Source: an uncultured Flavobacteriales bacterium (lineage in GTDB: Bacteria > Bacteroidota > Bacteroidia > Flavobacteriales > UBA1820). From it: a stretch of DNA of 19,255 nt. Position 1 is the stretch's first letter; each line of letters begins with the position of its first letter. Shown here in pieces: positions 6,473 through 14,868 of the stretch. The position numbers and the translations under genes were made by a program. Below the pieces are notes generated by a model that saw nothing but the letters and a program-made list of their open reading frames with translations, had not been told where the DNA came from and did not search any database. The stretch lies in contig CAUHQV010000035.1 in assembly GCA_959608625.1 (NCBI GenBank), positions 1-19,255 of the forward strand, in the 5' to 3' direction.

Positions 6473-8770
6473 ATGAAAAGACTGATTGCATTATTCGCGT
6501 TGCTGGCCTTTGCCTGGAGCGCTTCGGGGCAGGTGATGGACCCGGTATCGTGGAGCGCGACGGCGGAAAAGGCTGCCGATGGACAATATGTGCTCAAAGC
6601 CCGGGCGGTGGTCGATGCGCCGTGGCATATCTATGCCCTTGTCCTTCCCGAAGGAGGGCCGTTCCCGACCGAGTTCCAATTTGCAGGGGCCGGGGAATCG
6701 TATGCCCTCGAAGGAAAAATGACCGAGCCGAAACCGGAAAAGGTCTATGACAAGAATTTCCGGATGGATATAGAATGGCATTCGGGTTCGGTAGTATTCA
6801 CGCAGAAAATAGAAGTGACCAAAGGGCCGCTCGCCCGGATCACGGCCGAAGTTACCTATATGGCCTGCAACGACGAGCAGTGCCTCGCTCCGGAGACCAA
6901 AACGCTGACATTCCGCATGGAAGGAGGTATCCCGTTCACGGCTGCTTCGGCGCCGACGGATAAAGTGGCTGTTTCCGGTGAAAAACCGGTAAATCCTAAA
7001 CTGCTGACAGGGCCTGGGCCGGTTATCCCGTCCCCGAAAGCGGATTCCGCTTCAGCGGGAGACCCGATGCATTCCAAAGGATACGGACAAAATGCACAGG
7101 GAGACAAAAAACTGCCGTTAGGCCATGGGCCTGCGATACCCGGCGGAAAGGCTGCGGAAAAGATAGAGGCGGATACTATGAAAGCCGGGGTGGATGCCAC
7201 TGCTTTGGCGGCCAATGCCGATACGGCTTCCGTCAAAGTGATCGGGGGCAGCGACGGCACGACTGAGATCCATGTGGCCGATGGAACGGAAGGCACTTCA
7301 TCTTCCGGCCTTTTAGGGACATTCCTGTTCGCCTTCGTGGCGGGGCTGCTGGCGCTGCTCACTCCTTGCGTATTCCCGATGATTCCGATGACGGTGAGCT
7401 TTTTCATGAAGCGGTATTCCGATCGGAAAAAGGGGATTCGCGATGCGGTACTCTACGGTTTTTCCATCATTGCCATATACTTGATCCTCGGAGTAGGGGT
7501 ATCGGCTATCTTCGGCGCTTCGGCGCTCAATGCGATGTCGACCGATCCGTGGTTCAACATATTCTTCTTCCTGTTGCTGGTCGTGTTCGCCGCTTCGTTT
7601 TTCGGGGCGTTCGAACTGACGCTGCCCTCCTCGTGGGTGAACAAAATGGACCGCAAGTCCGACAAGGCGGGTCTGGTGGGTATATTTTTCATGGCGTTCA
7701 CCCTGGCGCTGGTGTCGTTCTCCTGCACGGGGCCTTTCGTGGGCACGATCCTGGTAGAGGCTGCGGCCAAAGGAAATTTCTGGGGACCTGTAGTCGGCAT
7801 GGCGGGATTTTCCGTGGCGCTGGCATTGCCGTTCACCCTTTTCGCGCTGTTCCCGGGTTGGTTGTCCGGCCTGCCGAAGTCCGGCGGCTGGCTCAATTCG
7901 GTGAAAGTCGTGCTTGGCTTTATCGAACTGGCTTTCGCCCTTAAATTCCTTTCGAATGCCGATATGGTACTCGATTGGCATTTGCTCGAACGCGAGGTGT
8001 TCATCGCCCTTTGGGTGGTGATATTCGCCCTTTTGGGATTCTACCTGCTGGGCAAGATACGCTTGCCTCATGACAGCCCGCAGGAGAAAGTATCGGTCTC
8101 CAGACTCTTTTTGGCTATCATTACCCTTTCGTTTGCGCTGTATATGGTGCCGGGTATCTGGGGCGCACCGGTAAAGATCATATCCGCTTTCGCCCCGCCG
8201 ATGACCTATTCGGAGTCCCCGAACGGGTTGCAAGGGGCGCTTCCCGCTTTCTCCATGGCGCAGCCGGCCGATTATTATGCGCATGTAGCCGACAGGGGAA
8301 TATCGTCGGCTCTTCCGGTGCCGCATCAGGGGCCGCAGGGGATACCGGTATTTACCGATCTGGAAGAAGCGACGGTGTATGCGAAAGGGGTAAATCGCCC
8401 GATCCTGCTCGACTTTACAGGGAAAGCTTGTGTAAATTGCCGTAAAATGGAAGCCGACGTATGGTCCGACCCGCAGGTGAAAAAACTCCTGTCGGACGAT
8501 TTCGTGGTAGTGGAATTGTATGTCGATTTCCGGGAAAAGCTCCCTGAAAGCCAACAGTTCGTCACGGCCGAAGGCAAGAAAATAAAGACCGTCGGGCAAA
8601 AGTGGACGGACTACCAGATAAAACGTTTCGCCAGCAATTCGCAGCCATACTATGTCATCACTGACATTCATGATAAAGTGATCGCACCCACCCGTGCCTA
8701 CGATACGGATGTGCAGGCGTACATAGATTGGTTGGAGGCGGCTAAAGCGGCTTTTGCAGCCGTAAAATAA
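6473..8770 (+). CDS. dsbD: DsbD-like transmembrane protein-disulfide reductase
   Basis: DsbD passes electrons from cytoplasmic thioredoxin across the inner membrane to periplasmic thiol proteins, through cysteine pairs in three domains; all three are present in these 765 residues. A signal peptide (MKRLIALFALLAFAWSASG) precedes a periplasmic N-terminal domain (about 20-155) with C132 and C137 in MACNDEQCLAP. Eight hydrophobic segments follow (about 280-565), with C299 in LLTPCVFPM and C418 in FSCTGPFVG as the membrane cysteine pair. The C-terminal thioredoxin-like domain carries C653 and C656 in GKACVNCRK. Unusual is a long Ala/Lys/Asp-rich linker (about 155-275) between the N-terminal domain and the first membrane helix. 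It contains two related segments, TGPGPVIP and LGHGPAIP. The start at 6473 follows an A-rich leader. Likely partners are periplasmic oxidoreductases or cytochrome c maturation proteins encoded elsewhere. Confidence 0.93.
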   Translation: MKRLIALFALLAFAWSASGQVMDPVSWSATAEKAADGQYVLKARAVVDAPWHIYALVLPEGGPFPTEFQFAGAGESYALEGKMTEPKPEKVYDKNFRMDIEWHSGSVVFTQKIEVTKGPLARITAEVTYMACNDEQCLAPETKTLTFRMEGGIPFTAASAPTDKVAVSGEKPVNPKLLTGPGPVIPSPKADSASAGDPMHSKGYGQNAQGDKKLPLGHGPAIPGGKAAEKIEADTMKAGVDATALAANADTASVKVIGGSDGTTEIHVADGTEGTSSSGLLGTFLFAFVAGLLALLTPCVFPMIPMTVSFFMKRYSDRKKGIRDAVLYGFSIIAIYLILGVGVSAIFGASALNAMSTDPWFNIFFFLLLVVFAASFFGAFELTLPSSWVNKMDRKSDKAGLVGIFFMAFTLALVSFSCTGPFVGTILVEAAAKGNFWGPVVGMAGFSVALALPFTLFALFPGWLSGLPKSGGWLNSVKVVLGFIELAFALKFLSNADMVLDWHLLEREVFIALWVVIFALLGFYLLGKIRLPHDSPQEKVSVSRLFLAIITLSFALYMVPGIWGAPVKIISAFAPPMTYSESPNGLQGALPAFSMAQPADYYAHVADRGISSALPVPHQGPQGIPVFTDLEEATVYAKGVNRPILLDFTGKACVNCRKMEADVWSDPQVKKLLSDDFVVVELYVDFREKLPESQQFVTAEGKKIKTVGQKWTDYQIKRFASNSQPYYVITDIHDKVIAPTRAYDTDVQAYIDWLEAAKAAFAAVK

Positions 8771-8801
8771 GAATTTAATGTAGGACAAACACAAAAAACT
8801 C

Positions 8802-8848
8802 CCCCCTGGCGTGCGCCGCGTAAGCGGCGCGCCGGCCGTAAGGCCGGC
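8802..8848 (+). repeat. REP-like double-hairpin element, copy 2
   Basis: Same layout as the copy after tilS. The head is CCCCCTGGCGT (8802-8812), followed by hairpins GCGCCGC-GTAA-GCGGCGC (8813-8830) and GCCGGCC-GTAA-GGCCGGC (8831-8848). Relative to copy 1 the two central stem pairs of hairpin 1 are flipped (GG/CC to CC/GG at one position each side), and the outer pair of hairpin 2 is changed from T-A to G-C. Pairing is kept throughout. It sits in the dsbD/ygiQ spacer. Confidence 0.85.
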
Positions 8849-8906
8849 CGGATAAGCTGGAAGGGCAATTGTTTTCATTGTGCCGCTGCCTGTTAAACAA
8901 CACTGT

Positions 8907-10739
8907 ATGACTTGCCGTCCATATCCCGGTATTGAAAAGTTTCTGCCTACCACGCGCCGCGAAATGGAGTTGCGTGGGTGGGATGAACTAGACGTAATAT
9001 TGATATCGGGCGATGCTTATGTGGATCATCCTTCGTTCGGGTCGGCCGTAGTGGGCCGAGTGATCGAGGCCGAGGGTTATCGGGTGGGGATCATTCCCCA
9101 GCCCGACTGGCGGGGCGACGCCCATGAATTCAAACGCCTGGGCCGCCCGAAACTCTTTTTCGGGGTGGCCGGGGGTAATATGGATCCGATGGTCAACCAT
9201 TATACCGCCGCCCGGCGTAAACGCTCGGACGATGCCTTCACCCCCGGCGGGAAAGCCGGGGCCCGGCCGGATTACGCGAGTTCGGTGTATACCCGCACTT
9301 TAAAGAGGCTGTATCCCGATGTGCCGGTAGTGCTCGGGGGGATCGAAGCGTCGATGCGGCGTCTGGTTCACTATGACTACTGGCAGGATCAACTGAAAGA
9401 GAGCATACTCCGGGATTCGGGGGCCGACCTGCTGGTGTACGGTATGGGGGAAAAGCCGATGCGCGAGATACTTTCCCTTTTGGGACGGGGCGTGCCTTTT
9501 TCTTCGCTCAAGACTGTCCCGCAGACGGCATTCTTATTGCCGGACGGGGTTCCCGTGCCGAAGAATAAACGCTGGGAAGATGTAGAACTGCCCTCTTACG
9601 TGGATTGCAGGGCCGATAAAAAAGCGTTCGCCCGCGCCAGCCGTACCGTAGAGGAGGAATCCAACAAGGTACATGCCTCGCGCCTGGTACAAAAAACAGG
9701 GACATATACGGCAGTGGTAAACCCTCCTTATCCGGTAATGACCACCGCAGAACTCGACGCAGTATACGAACTCCCTTTTACCCGGATGCCCCATCCGCGT
9801 TACAATGGGAAGGGGGAGATCCCTGCCTACAATATGATCCGCCATTCGGTGACCATCCACCGGGGTTGTTTCGGGGGATGCAGTTTCTGTACTATTTCGG
9901 CTCACCAGGGGAAATTCATCGCTTCGCGCTCGGAAGAGTCCGTGCTGCGAGAACTCGAAAAAGTGGCGGCGATGCCCGATTTCCGGGGGACGGTGAGCGA
10001 TTTGGGCGGCCCGTCGGCCAATATGTACGGAATGTCCGGGCGGGACAAGGCCCTGTGTGAAAAATGCGCCCGGCCTTCGTGCATCAGCCCGGGGGTGTGC
10101 GCCAACCTGGATACTTCCCATGCCCGCCTGCGGGAACTCTACCGCCGGGCTCGGGACATCGAAGGGATCAGGCATATTTTCATCGGATCGGGGATCCGGT
10201 ACGATTTGTTGGTCAAAGAATTCAACAAGCAAGGTGACGAGCGGGATATGGAAGCCTATCTGGACCAGGTGGTGCGCCACCATGTGTCCGGCCGGCTGAA
10301 AGTCGCTCCGGAACATGCCAGCCAAAACGTACTTGGGATCATGCGCAAACCCTCGTTTGCGTATTTCCAGGCGTTTAAACGGCTGTTCGACCGTCTCAAT
10401 GCCCGTGCCGGAAAACGACAGCAGATCGTTCCTTATTTTATTTCGTCCCATCCGGGTTCCCGCGTGGAGGATATGGCGGAACTCGCCGCCCAGACCAAGG
10501 ATATGGATTTCCGCCTGGAGCAGGTACAGGATTTTACCCCCACGCCGATGACGGTATCCACCGATATTTACTATTCGGGATACCACCCGTATACCCTGAA
10601 AGAGGTATTTACGGCCCGGGATGCTGTCCAGAAAAAAGACCAGAACGTGTTCTTTTTTTGGTACCGCCCCGAAAACAGGCAGCGGATAGCCCGGTTGCTG
10701 AAAGACTTTCCGACCCTGCGAAAAAAACTGCTGGGATAG
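8907..10739 (+). CDS. YgiQ-family radical SAM protein
   Basis: This protein of about 610 residues belongs to the YgiQ family of radical S-adenosylmethionine enzymes, whose reaction is not established. The N-terminal family block is FLPTTRREMELRGWDELDV followed by SGDAYVDHPSFG. The radical SAM iron-sulfur motif is C321-FGG-C325-SF-C328 in HRGCFGGCSFCT. A second cluster of four cysteines lies at C384, C387, C392 and C398 (CEKCARPSCISPGVC). The C-terminal domain (DUF3362 type) shows PYFISSHPGS, LEQVQDFTPTPMT and YYSGYHPYT. The frame is also open from a GTG at 8880, but the ATG at 8907 gives the usual distance to the FLPTT block and has an A-rich leader, so it is preferred. It probably belongs to the transcript of tilS and dsbD, since no promoter box is seen in the spacer. 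Confidence 0.93.
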   Translation: MTCRPYPGIEKFLPTTRREMELRGWDELDVILISGDAYVDHPSFGSAVVGRVIEAEGYRVGIIPQPDWRGDAHEFKRLGRPKLFFGVAGGNMDPMVNHYTAARRKRSDDAFTPGGKAGARPDYASSVYTRTLKRLYPDVPVVLGGIEASMRRLVHYDYWQDQLKESILRDSGADLLVYGMGEKPMREILSLLGRGVPFSSLKTVPQTAFLLPDGVPVPKNKRWEDVELPSYVDCRADKKAFARASRTVEEESNKVHASRLVQKTGTYTAVVNPPYPVMTTAELDAVYELPFTRMPHPRYNGKGEIPAYNMIRHSVTIHRGCFGGCSFCTISAHQGKFIASRSEESVLRELEKVAAMPDFRGTVSDLGGPSANMYGMSGRDKALCEKCARPSCISPGVCANLDTSHARLRELYRRARDIEGIRHIFIGSGIRYDLLVKEFNKQGDERDMEAYLDQVVRHHVSGRLKVAPEHASQNVLGIMRKPSFAYFQAFKRLFDRLNARAGKRQQIVPYFISSHPGSRVEDMAELAAQTKDMDFRLEQVQDFTPTPMTVSTDIYYSGYHPYTLKEVFTARDAVQKKDQNVFFFWYRPENRQRIARLLKDFPTLRKKLLG

Positions 10740-10851
10740 GCGTGTAGACAGGGTAGAAGCGAATTCCGGACACTTTAAAAAGCGTCTTTTGGGAGAAATC
10801 TTTTTCTGTTAATTTTATTATAAAAACCAGGAGAACTTCCCGTAAATAGAT

Positions 10852-10859
10852 TAGCTTTG
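10852..10859 (+). promoter_or_regulatory. -7 promoter box (TAGCTTTG) of the DUF4834/nuclease operon
   Basis: TAGCTTTG is an exact TAnnTTTG match, about 89 nt before the DUF4834 start. No strong -33 TTTG is visible. The rest of the 208-nt spacer after ygiQ shows nothing else definite. Confidence 0.6.
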
Positions 10860-10947
10860 TAGAATATAGGATGTGCCTCGGTCATTTTCAAACAAATTTG
10901 AATGGCACCCGGCTTTCACTATATTTACAGAAAACAGACAATAGAAG

Positions 10948-11229
10948 ATGAGTTTTTTCGGAGTATTCTTTGCCGTGATCGGCGTATTGGTGTTGCTGGC
11001 ATTGCTGCGGTTCTTTTTCCGTTTCGTGCTGCCCATCATTATCCAGATGCGCGCCCTGCGGAAAGCCCAGAAGCAATTTTTCCGCCAGGGAGGCCGGGGT
11101 AATACCTACCGCTACCGCCGGGAAGAAGTGCGCGAGGGGGAAGTGACCGTCGAGCAGGGCCCGAAGCAGGCGCGGACTATTATCCGGGACGGGATCGGGG
11201 AAACGGTGGAATACGAAGAAGTGGAATAA
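10948..11229 (+). CDS. Small membrane protein, DUF4834 family
   Basis: The 93-residue product begins with one hydrophobic helix (about residues 2-30, FFGVFFAVIGVLVLLALLRF, extended by FFRFVLPIII). A basic segment (RALRKAQKQFFRQGG) and a charged, polar tail ending GETVEYEEVE follow. This layout matches the short DUF4834 proteins common in Bacteroidetes, whose function is unknown. It probably anchors in the inner membrane by its single N-terminal helix. The ATG at 10948 follows an A-rich leader. The nuclease gene starts 31 bp after its stop in the same direction with no promoter between, so the two are likely co-transcribed. Confidence 0.75.
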   Translation: MSFFGVFFAVIGVLVLLALLRFFFRFVLPIIIQMRALRKAQKQFFRQGGRGNTYRYRREEVREGEVTVEQGPKQARTIIRDGIGETVEYEEVE

Positions 11230-11260
11230 CCCGGTTGGGGATTTAACGAAAAACTACGAC

Positions 11261-12136
11261 ATGCTGCCAGAGAGCAACGTTTACCAGTTGAATGTGGTCA
11301 AAAAATCGGGGGAAACGGCCCCGTTCGACCCGATGAAAATATACCGATCGCTCAAGAATGTGGGAGCGAGCGACGAAGTGGCCGAGATCATTATCCGTGC
11401 CGTAGCCCTGGAGGCTTACGAAGGGATTTCGACCAGGGAGATATACCGCAAGACTTTTGCCCTTTTGCGCAAATATTCCAAGGGCGCCAGCGTCCGGTAC
11501 CGGCTGAAAGATGCCATCAGCCAGATGGGCAATACCGGGTATCCTTTCGAGCAGTTCGTGGCCGACCTTTTTGCCGAAAAAGGGTATGACGTCAAGGTAG
11601 GGCTGGTGCTGCAAGGGCACGCCATCACCCATGAAGTGGATGTGCTGGCCACCAACCGCGACCGTATCTTTACCGTCGAATGCAAATACCATGTGAACCC
11701 TTCGGCCAAAAGCGATGTGAAGGTGCCTATGTATATTTTCTCCCGGTACACCGATATCCGGAACCATTGGGAAGGAAAAGATGGGTTCGAGGGAAAAACT
11801 TACCAGCAATGGATCGCGACCAATACCCGTTTTACGGACGACGCTATCGCGTTTGCCGAAGCGTACGGCTTACGGATTCTCAGTTGGGACTATCCTAAAG
11901 GGGCCAGTTTGCGGGACTGGATCCAGTTATACGGCGCGTATCCTATTACTTGTCTTTCGAGTTTGTCCAAGGCCGATAAGAACCTGCTCATCGCCAAGGG
12001 GCTGGTGTCTTGCCGGACGATACATAAGAATATAAATACGCTGGACAAACTTCCCCTGCCGCAGTCCAAAAAGAACATCCTGAAAAAGGAATTGAGGTAT
12101 TTGTACGATAACGTGTTGGCCGAGGAAGAAAAATAA
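11261..12136 (+). CDS. ATP-cone domain fused to Mrr-like PD-(D/E)XK nuclease
   Basis: The first 90 or so residues (VVKKSGETAPFDPMKIYRSL... ISTREIYRKTFALLRK) form an ATP-cone, the nucleotide-sensing domain known from ribonucleotide reductase and NrdR. Next is a restriction-endonuclease-like fold of the Mrr type, with E97 (YPFEQFVADLFAEKGYDV), D127 (HEVDVLA) and E140-C-K142 (FTVECKYH) forming a complete catalytic triad pattern. The C-terminal 90 residues (SWDYPKGASLRDWIQ onward) include a probable helical nucleic-acid-binding segment (KADKNLLIAKGLVSC). An intact active site suggests DNA cleavage controlled by ATP or dATP binding, but this is inferred from domains. There is no methyltransferase or modification partner nearby, so it is probably not a classical restriction enzyme. 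It follows DUF4834 closely and is bounded by a strong terminator. Confidence 0.86.
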   Translation: MLPESNVYQLNVVKKSGETAPFDPMKIYRSLKNVGASDEVAEIIIRAVALEAYEGISTREIYRKTFALLRKYSKGASVRYRLKDAISQMGNTGYPFEQFVADLFAEKGYDVKVGLVLQGHAITHEVDVLATNRDRIFTVECKYHVNPSAKSDVKVPMYIFSRYTDIRNHWEGKDGFEGKTYQQWIATNTRFTDDAIAFAEAYGLRILSWDYPKGASLRDWIQLYGAYPITCLSSLSKADKNLLIAKGLVSCRTIHKNINTLDKLPLPQSKKNILKKELRYLYDNVLAEEEK

Positions 12137-12159
12137 AATTGTTTTCCCGGAAATAGGCC

Positions 12160-12196
12160 AAAACAAAAGAGCGCGGATTCCGCGCTCTTTTGTTTT
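12160..12196. terminator. Bidirectional intrinsic terminator between convergent genes
   Basis: A perfect 17-bp inverted repeat (arms 12160-12176 and 12180-12196, loop ATT) has a core of GAGCGCGG/CCGCGCTC flanked by A- and T-rich outer arms. It gives a GC stem plus U-run in both directions, serving the nuclease gene on + and the flippase gene on -. Confidence 0.93.
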
Positions 12197-12205
12197 ATAA
12201 ATGGC

Positions 12206-13690
12206 TTAGGCTTTTTTCTTCCACAGGCCAGCGGCCTTCGATACGCCTGTGCGCAGGAGTCCCGAAAGTTCGGGAGAGAAATTGCTTTTGTATACGATCC
12301 AGCCGAACAGGGCGGTGATCACCAGCGATTTGAGGATTATGGTTCCCAAAGTGGCGGCTATACCGCTGCCCAGAGCCATATCCCACCGGGAGAATACGAG
12401 GTAGAATACGGCGATGACCCCGGCCAGTACCAGCGTGTTGAGCCGGAACGGGAAATGCCCGGTCTTTAGGTAAACGAACCCGATGCGCAGCGAATTGATT
12501 ACCACCAGAGATACCAGGGTCGCCACGGCGGCACCGTTCATTCCCCAGCGGGGAATGAAATAGAAGTTGGACCCGATGATGGCTCCCATCAGGCAGAAAG
12601 AGAAGATGAGGTCCCACCGGAAATATTTGGAATAGACGATGAAAGAACCGGCCAGGCCCGATATGGAGTCGAAGAGCTTGGCCAGGCTGATCACCAGCAC
12701 GACGGTCGCTCCCACCTGATAGCCGGGAGGAATCAGGCGATATATGCCGTGTATGTTGCAGTTTATCAGTAGGAAGATCCCCCCGCAAAGGATGAGCGAA
12801 TTCATCGACGATTTCATCGACAACTCGTTCTGTTTCGCCACGTCCTTTTCGGCGATCGCTTTGGCCAGTATCGGGTTGGCTATCTGGTACAGCGAACGGT
12901 ACGGTACGGCCACCGCCATTCCTATAAATACGGCGGTGGTATAGTAAGCGGTTGTGGTAAGGCTTTCGAAAAACGGAAGGATGGATTTGTCGAACTCCAG
13001 CAGGGCCGCCCAGATCGCCATGCCCATCGAAGAGAATAGTCCGTAAGAGATGATCTTACGGTATTTTTTGAATTTGAACGTCTTCAGGCGGAACGGGCGG
13101 CACCGGTAGGCTACGAAAGCCATGATGAGAAAACGCAGGGCGAACGATCCAGCCAGCCAGTAACAGAATTCGACTTCGCCCAAATAACCGAAGTGCACGG
13201 CAAAGAGCAGGATCGTAGTGGCGATGCGGTAGAACATTTCCCGCAGGAAAACGCCTTCTGTGGAGCGCATATGGGCTTGCGCATAGCCGAAGAACACTTC
13301 GAAGAACGCCGAAAAGGCCGCGATCCAGAACACCAGCGGTACGAAGTCCCGGATGACATCCCCTTGAGGGAAGAAATCGGCCAGCCCCCCCCCTTTGGCA
13401 TATACGGCCACGCCCAATACCACGAAGATCATCGTGGGGATGAACAGTGTGAAGGAAAGAAGCCGGTCTTTATCCTTTTCCAGCGGGAGGAAACGCACCA
13501 GGGCGTTGTTCATTCCGGCGGCGATGAACGGCATGACGATGGCTGCCGTGGACACCAGCGACATGACGAGCCCGTAGTTTTCCGTGGAAAAGAAATTGGT
13601 GTAAAGAAAAAGGGTATTGACCGCCCCCAGGGCAAACCCGGCGTAGGTGACGACCATATTCCAGAACGACTGGCGGATGATGATGCCCAT
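12206..13690 (-). CDS. Polysaccharide/oligosaccharide flippase (MOP superfamily, PST type)
   Basis: This is a 494-residue integral membrane protein with about 12-14 hydrophobic segments. It starts with IIRQSFWNMVVTYAGFALGAVNTLFLY, then FSTENYGLVMSLVSTAAIVMPF and NALVRFLPLEKDKDR, the typical opening of lipopolysaccharide/polysaccharide export flippases (Wzx-like). Further features are a basic cytoplasmic loop CRPFRLKTFKFKKYRK near the middle and the late helices IGSNFYFIPRWGMNGAAVATL. Such proteins move lipid-linked sugar intermediates across the inner membrane; the substrate cannot be read from sequence. The gene begins 18 bp after the NamZ-like gene and is read with it, so both probably come from the promoter at 14869. 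No glycosyltransferases lie nearby, which is unusual for an O-antigen or capsule flippase and leaves a cell-wall or glycolipid role open. Confidence 0.85.
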   Translation of the reverse strand: MGIIIRQSFWNMVVTYAGFALGAVNTLFLYTNFFSTENYGLVMSLVSTAAIVMPFIAAGMNNALVRFLPLEKDKDRLLSFTLFIPTMIFVVLGVAVYAKGGGLADFFPQGDVIRDFVPLVFWIAAFSAFFEVFFGYAQAHMRSTEGVFLREMFYRIATTILLFAVHFGYLGEVEFCYWLAGSFALRFLIMAFVAYRCRPFRLKTFKFKKYRKIISYGLFSSMGMAIWAALLEFDKSILPFFESLTTTAYYTTAVFIGMAVAVPYRSLYQIANPILAKAIAEKDVAKQNELSMKSSMNSLILCGGIFLLINCNIHGIYRLIPPGYQVGATVVLVISLAKLFDSISGLAGSFIVYSKYFRWDLIFSFCLMGAIIGSNFYFIPRWGMNGAAVATLVSLVVINSLRIGFVYLKTGHFPFRLNTLVLAGVIAVFYLVFSRWDMALGSGIAATLGTIILKSLVITALFGWIVYKSNFSPELSGLLRTGVSKAAGLWKKKA

Positions 13691-13708
13691 AGTAGGATGC
13701 GGCGGTAA

Positions 13709-14815
13709 TTATTCGAAATCCGGGTAGATGAGGTACCGGGAGCGTATTTCCTTGAACCGTTTCAGGCCCTCGGCCCACGAAGCGGATATTTCGGCGGCGG
13801 ACAGTCCGGAGACGATTTGGTTTTTGATCGTCGTGCCACCGGCCAGGTTGTTGAAGAACGGGATAAAGAACTTCCGTTTGTCCGGGTAGAGGCCGTAGGC
13901 CCAGATGATCCATTCGAAATTCACCCGGGCGAGCCTTTCGGGATAGTCCGAGAGATCCATTCCGTGGCACACCTGCCCTTTGAAGCGGGGTTCGGAAGCC
14001 CCGGCGGTAGGCATCGGGACGTACGAGAATCCGGTTTCGGGCAGCAGCGGCGAACCGAATACTTTGAACGGTTTGTCAGTGCCGCGCCCTTCGTTCAGGG
14101 CCGTGCCTTCGAAAAAGCAGGTGCTCGGATACAGGTTGACGGCCTTGTCGTCCGGCATATTGGGCGAGGGCTTGATGGGCAGGCTGTATGGCATCGTATG
14201 GTCGTAACCGGCCAACGGAACGACCTCCAGGTCGCATTTCACACCCCCGCCGAGCCATCCTTCTGCGTTCATCATCCGGGCGTACTCGCCTACGGTCATC
14301 CCATAGACGATAGGCACGCAGTGCCGTCCGACGAACGACGAAAAGGCGGGGTCTAGAATATTCCCGTCCACGTAATGGCCGTTGGGATTCGGGCGGTCGA
14401 GTACGACTACGGGGATACCCGCCTGCCCGGCTGCCTCCATGATGAAACTCAGGGTCGAGATATAGGTATAGAACCGTACGCCCGTGTCCTGGATGTCGTA
14501 TACGAAGACTTCGATATCCCGCAAATGTTCGGCGGTCGGCTTTTCGATGTCGCCGAAAAGGGAGATTACCGGAAGCCCGGTGGCCGTATCGATCTTGTCC
14601 TTGACCGGGGTGGCGTCGTCCGCCATATCGCGGAAACCGTGTTCCGGGCCGAATATTTTGATGACCTCGATGCCGTTCTCCCGCAGGAAATCCAAAGTGT
14701 GCCGCCCCCGTACGGAGGAAGTCTGGTTGCCCACGAAAGCCACGCGTTTGCCCCGGAGCCGGTGCAGGTATTCTTCCGGCCGCTCGGCGGCGGGGATTAT
14801 CGGAGTGTTTTCCAT
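13709..14815 (-). CDS. namZ: NamZ-like exo-beta-N-acetylmuramidase (DUF1343, GH171 family)
   Basis: The 368-residue product matches the DUF1343/NamZ family, which removes terminal MurNAc residues from peptidoglycan fragments. Motifs are RLRGKRVAFVGNQTS (residues 19-33), FGPEHGFR (55-62, with E58 and H59 in the conserved pocket region), DIQDTGVRFYTYIS (107-120) and VVLDRPNPNG (137-146). The frame is open from a TTG at 14860, but that codon lies at the predicted transcription start, so the ATG at 14815 is chosen. With either start there is no signal peptide or lipobox, whereas family members I know in this phylum are usually exported; this one would therefore act in the cytoplasm on imported muropeptides, unless exported otherwise. 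It leads an operon with the flippase. Confidence 0.88.
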   Translation of the reverse strand: MENTPIIPAAERPEEYLHRLRGKRVAFVGNQTSSVRGRHTLDFLRENGIEVIKIFGPEHGFRDMADDATPVKDKIDTATGLPVISLFGDIEKPTAEHLRDIEVFVYDIQDTGVRFYTYISTLSFIMEAAGQAGIPVVVLDRPNPNGHYVDGNILDPAFSSFVGRHCVPIVYGMTVGEYARMMNAEGWLGGGVKCDLEVVPLAGYDHTMPYSLPIKPSPNMPDDKAVNLYPSTCFFEGTALNEGRGTDKPFKVFGSPLLPETGFSYVPMPTAGASEPRFKGQVCHGMDLSDYPERLARVNFEWIIWAYGLYPDKRKFFIPFFNNLAGGTTIKNQIVSGLSAAEISASWAEGLKRFKEIRSRYLIYPDFE

Positions 14816-14868
14816 AAATAATAAGATATGATGTCTTGTTTGGAGTTCGGTGATTGCCAAACACGCTC

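Noticed and set aside
7313..8953. A 546-residue open frame on - opposite dsbD
   Set aside because: It lies antisense to a clearly recognised membrane core and thioredoxin domain, has a biased R/H/Y composition, and crosses the double-hairpin repeat.
9534..10586. A 350-residue open frame on - opposite the YgiQ gene
   Set aside because: Antisense of the radical SAM gene with no motif of its own.
11261..12136. Classical restriction-modification system
   Set aside because: The nuclease has no methyltransferase or specificity gene beside it, and its ATP-cone is not a feature of standard restriction enzymes.
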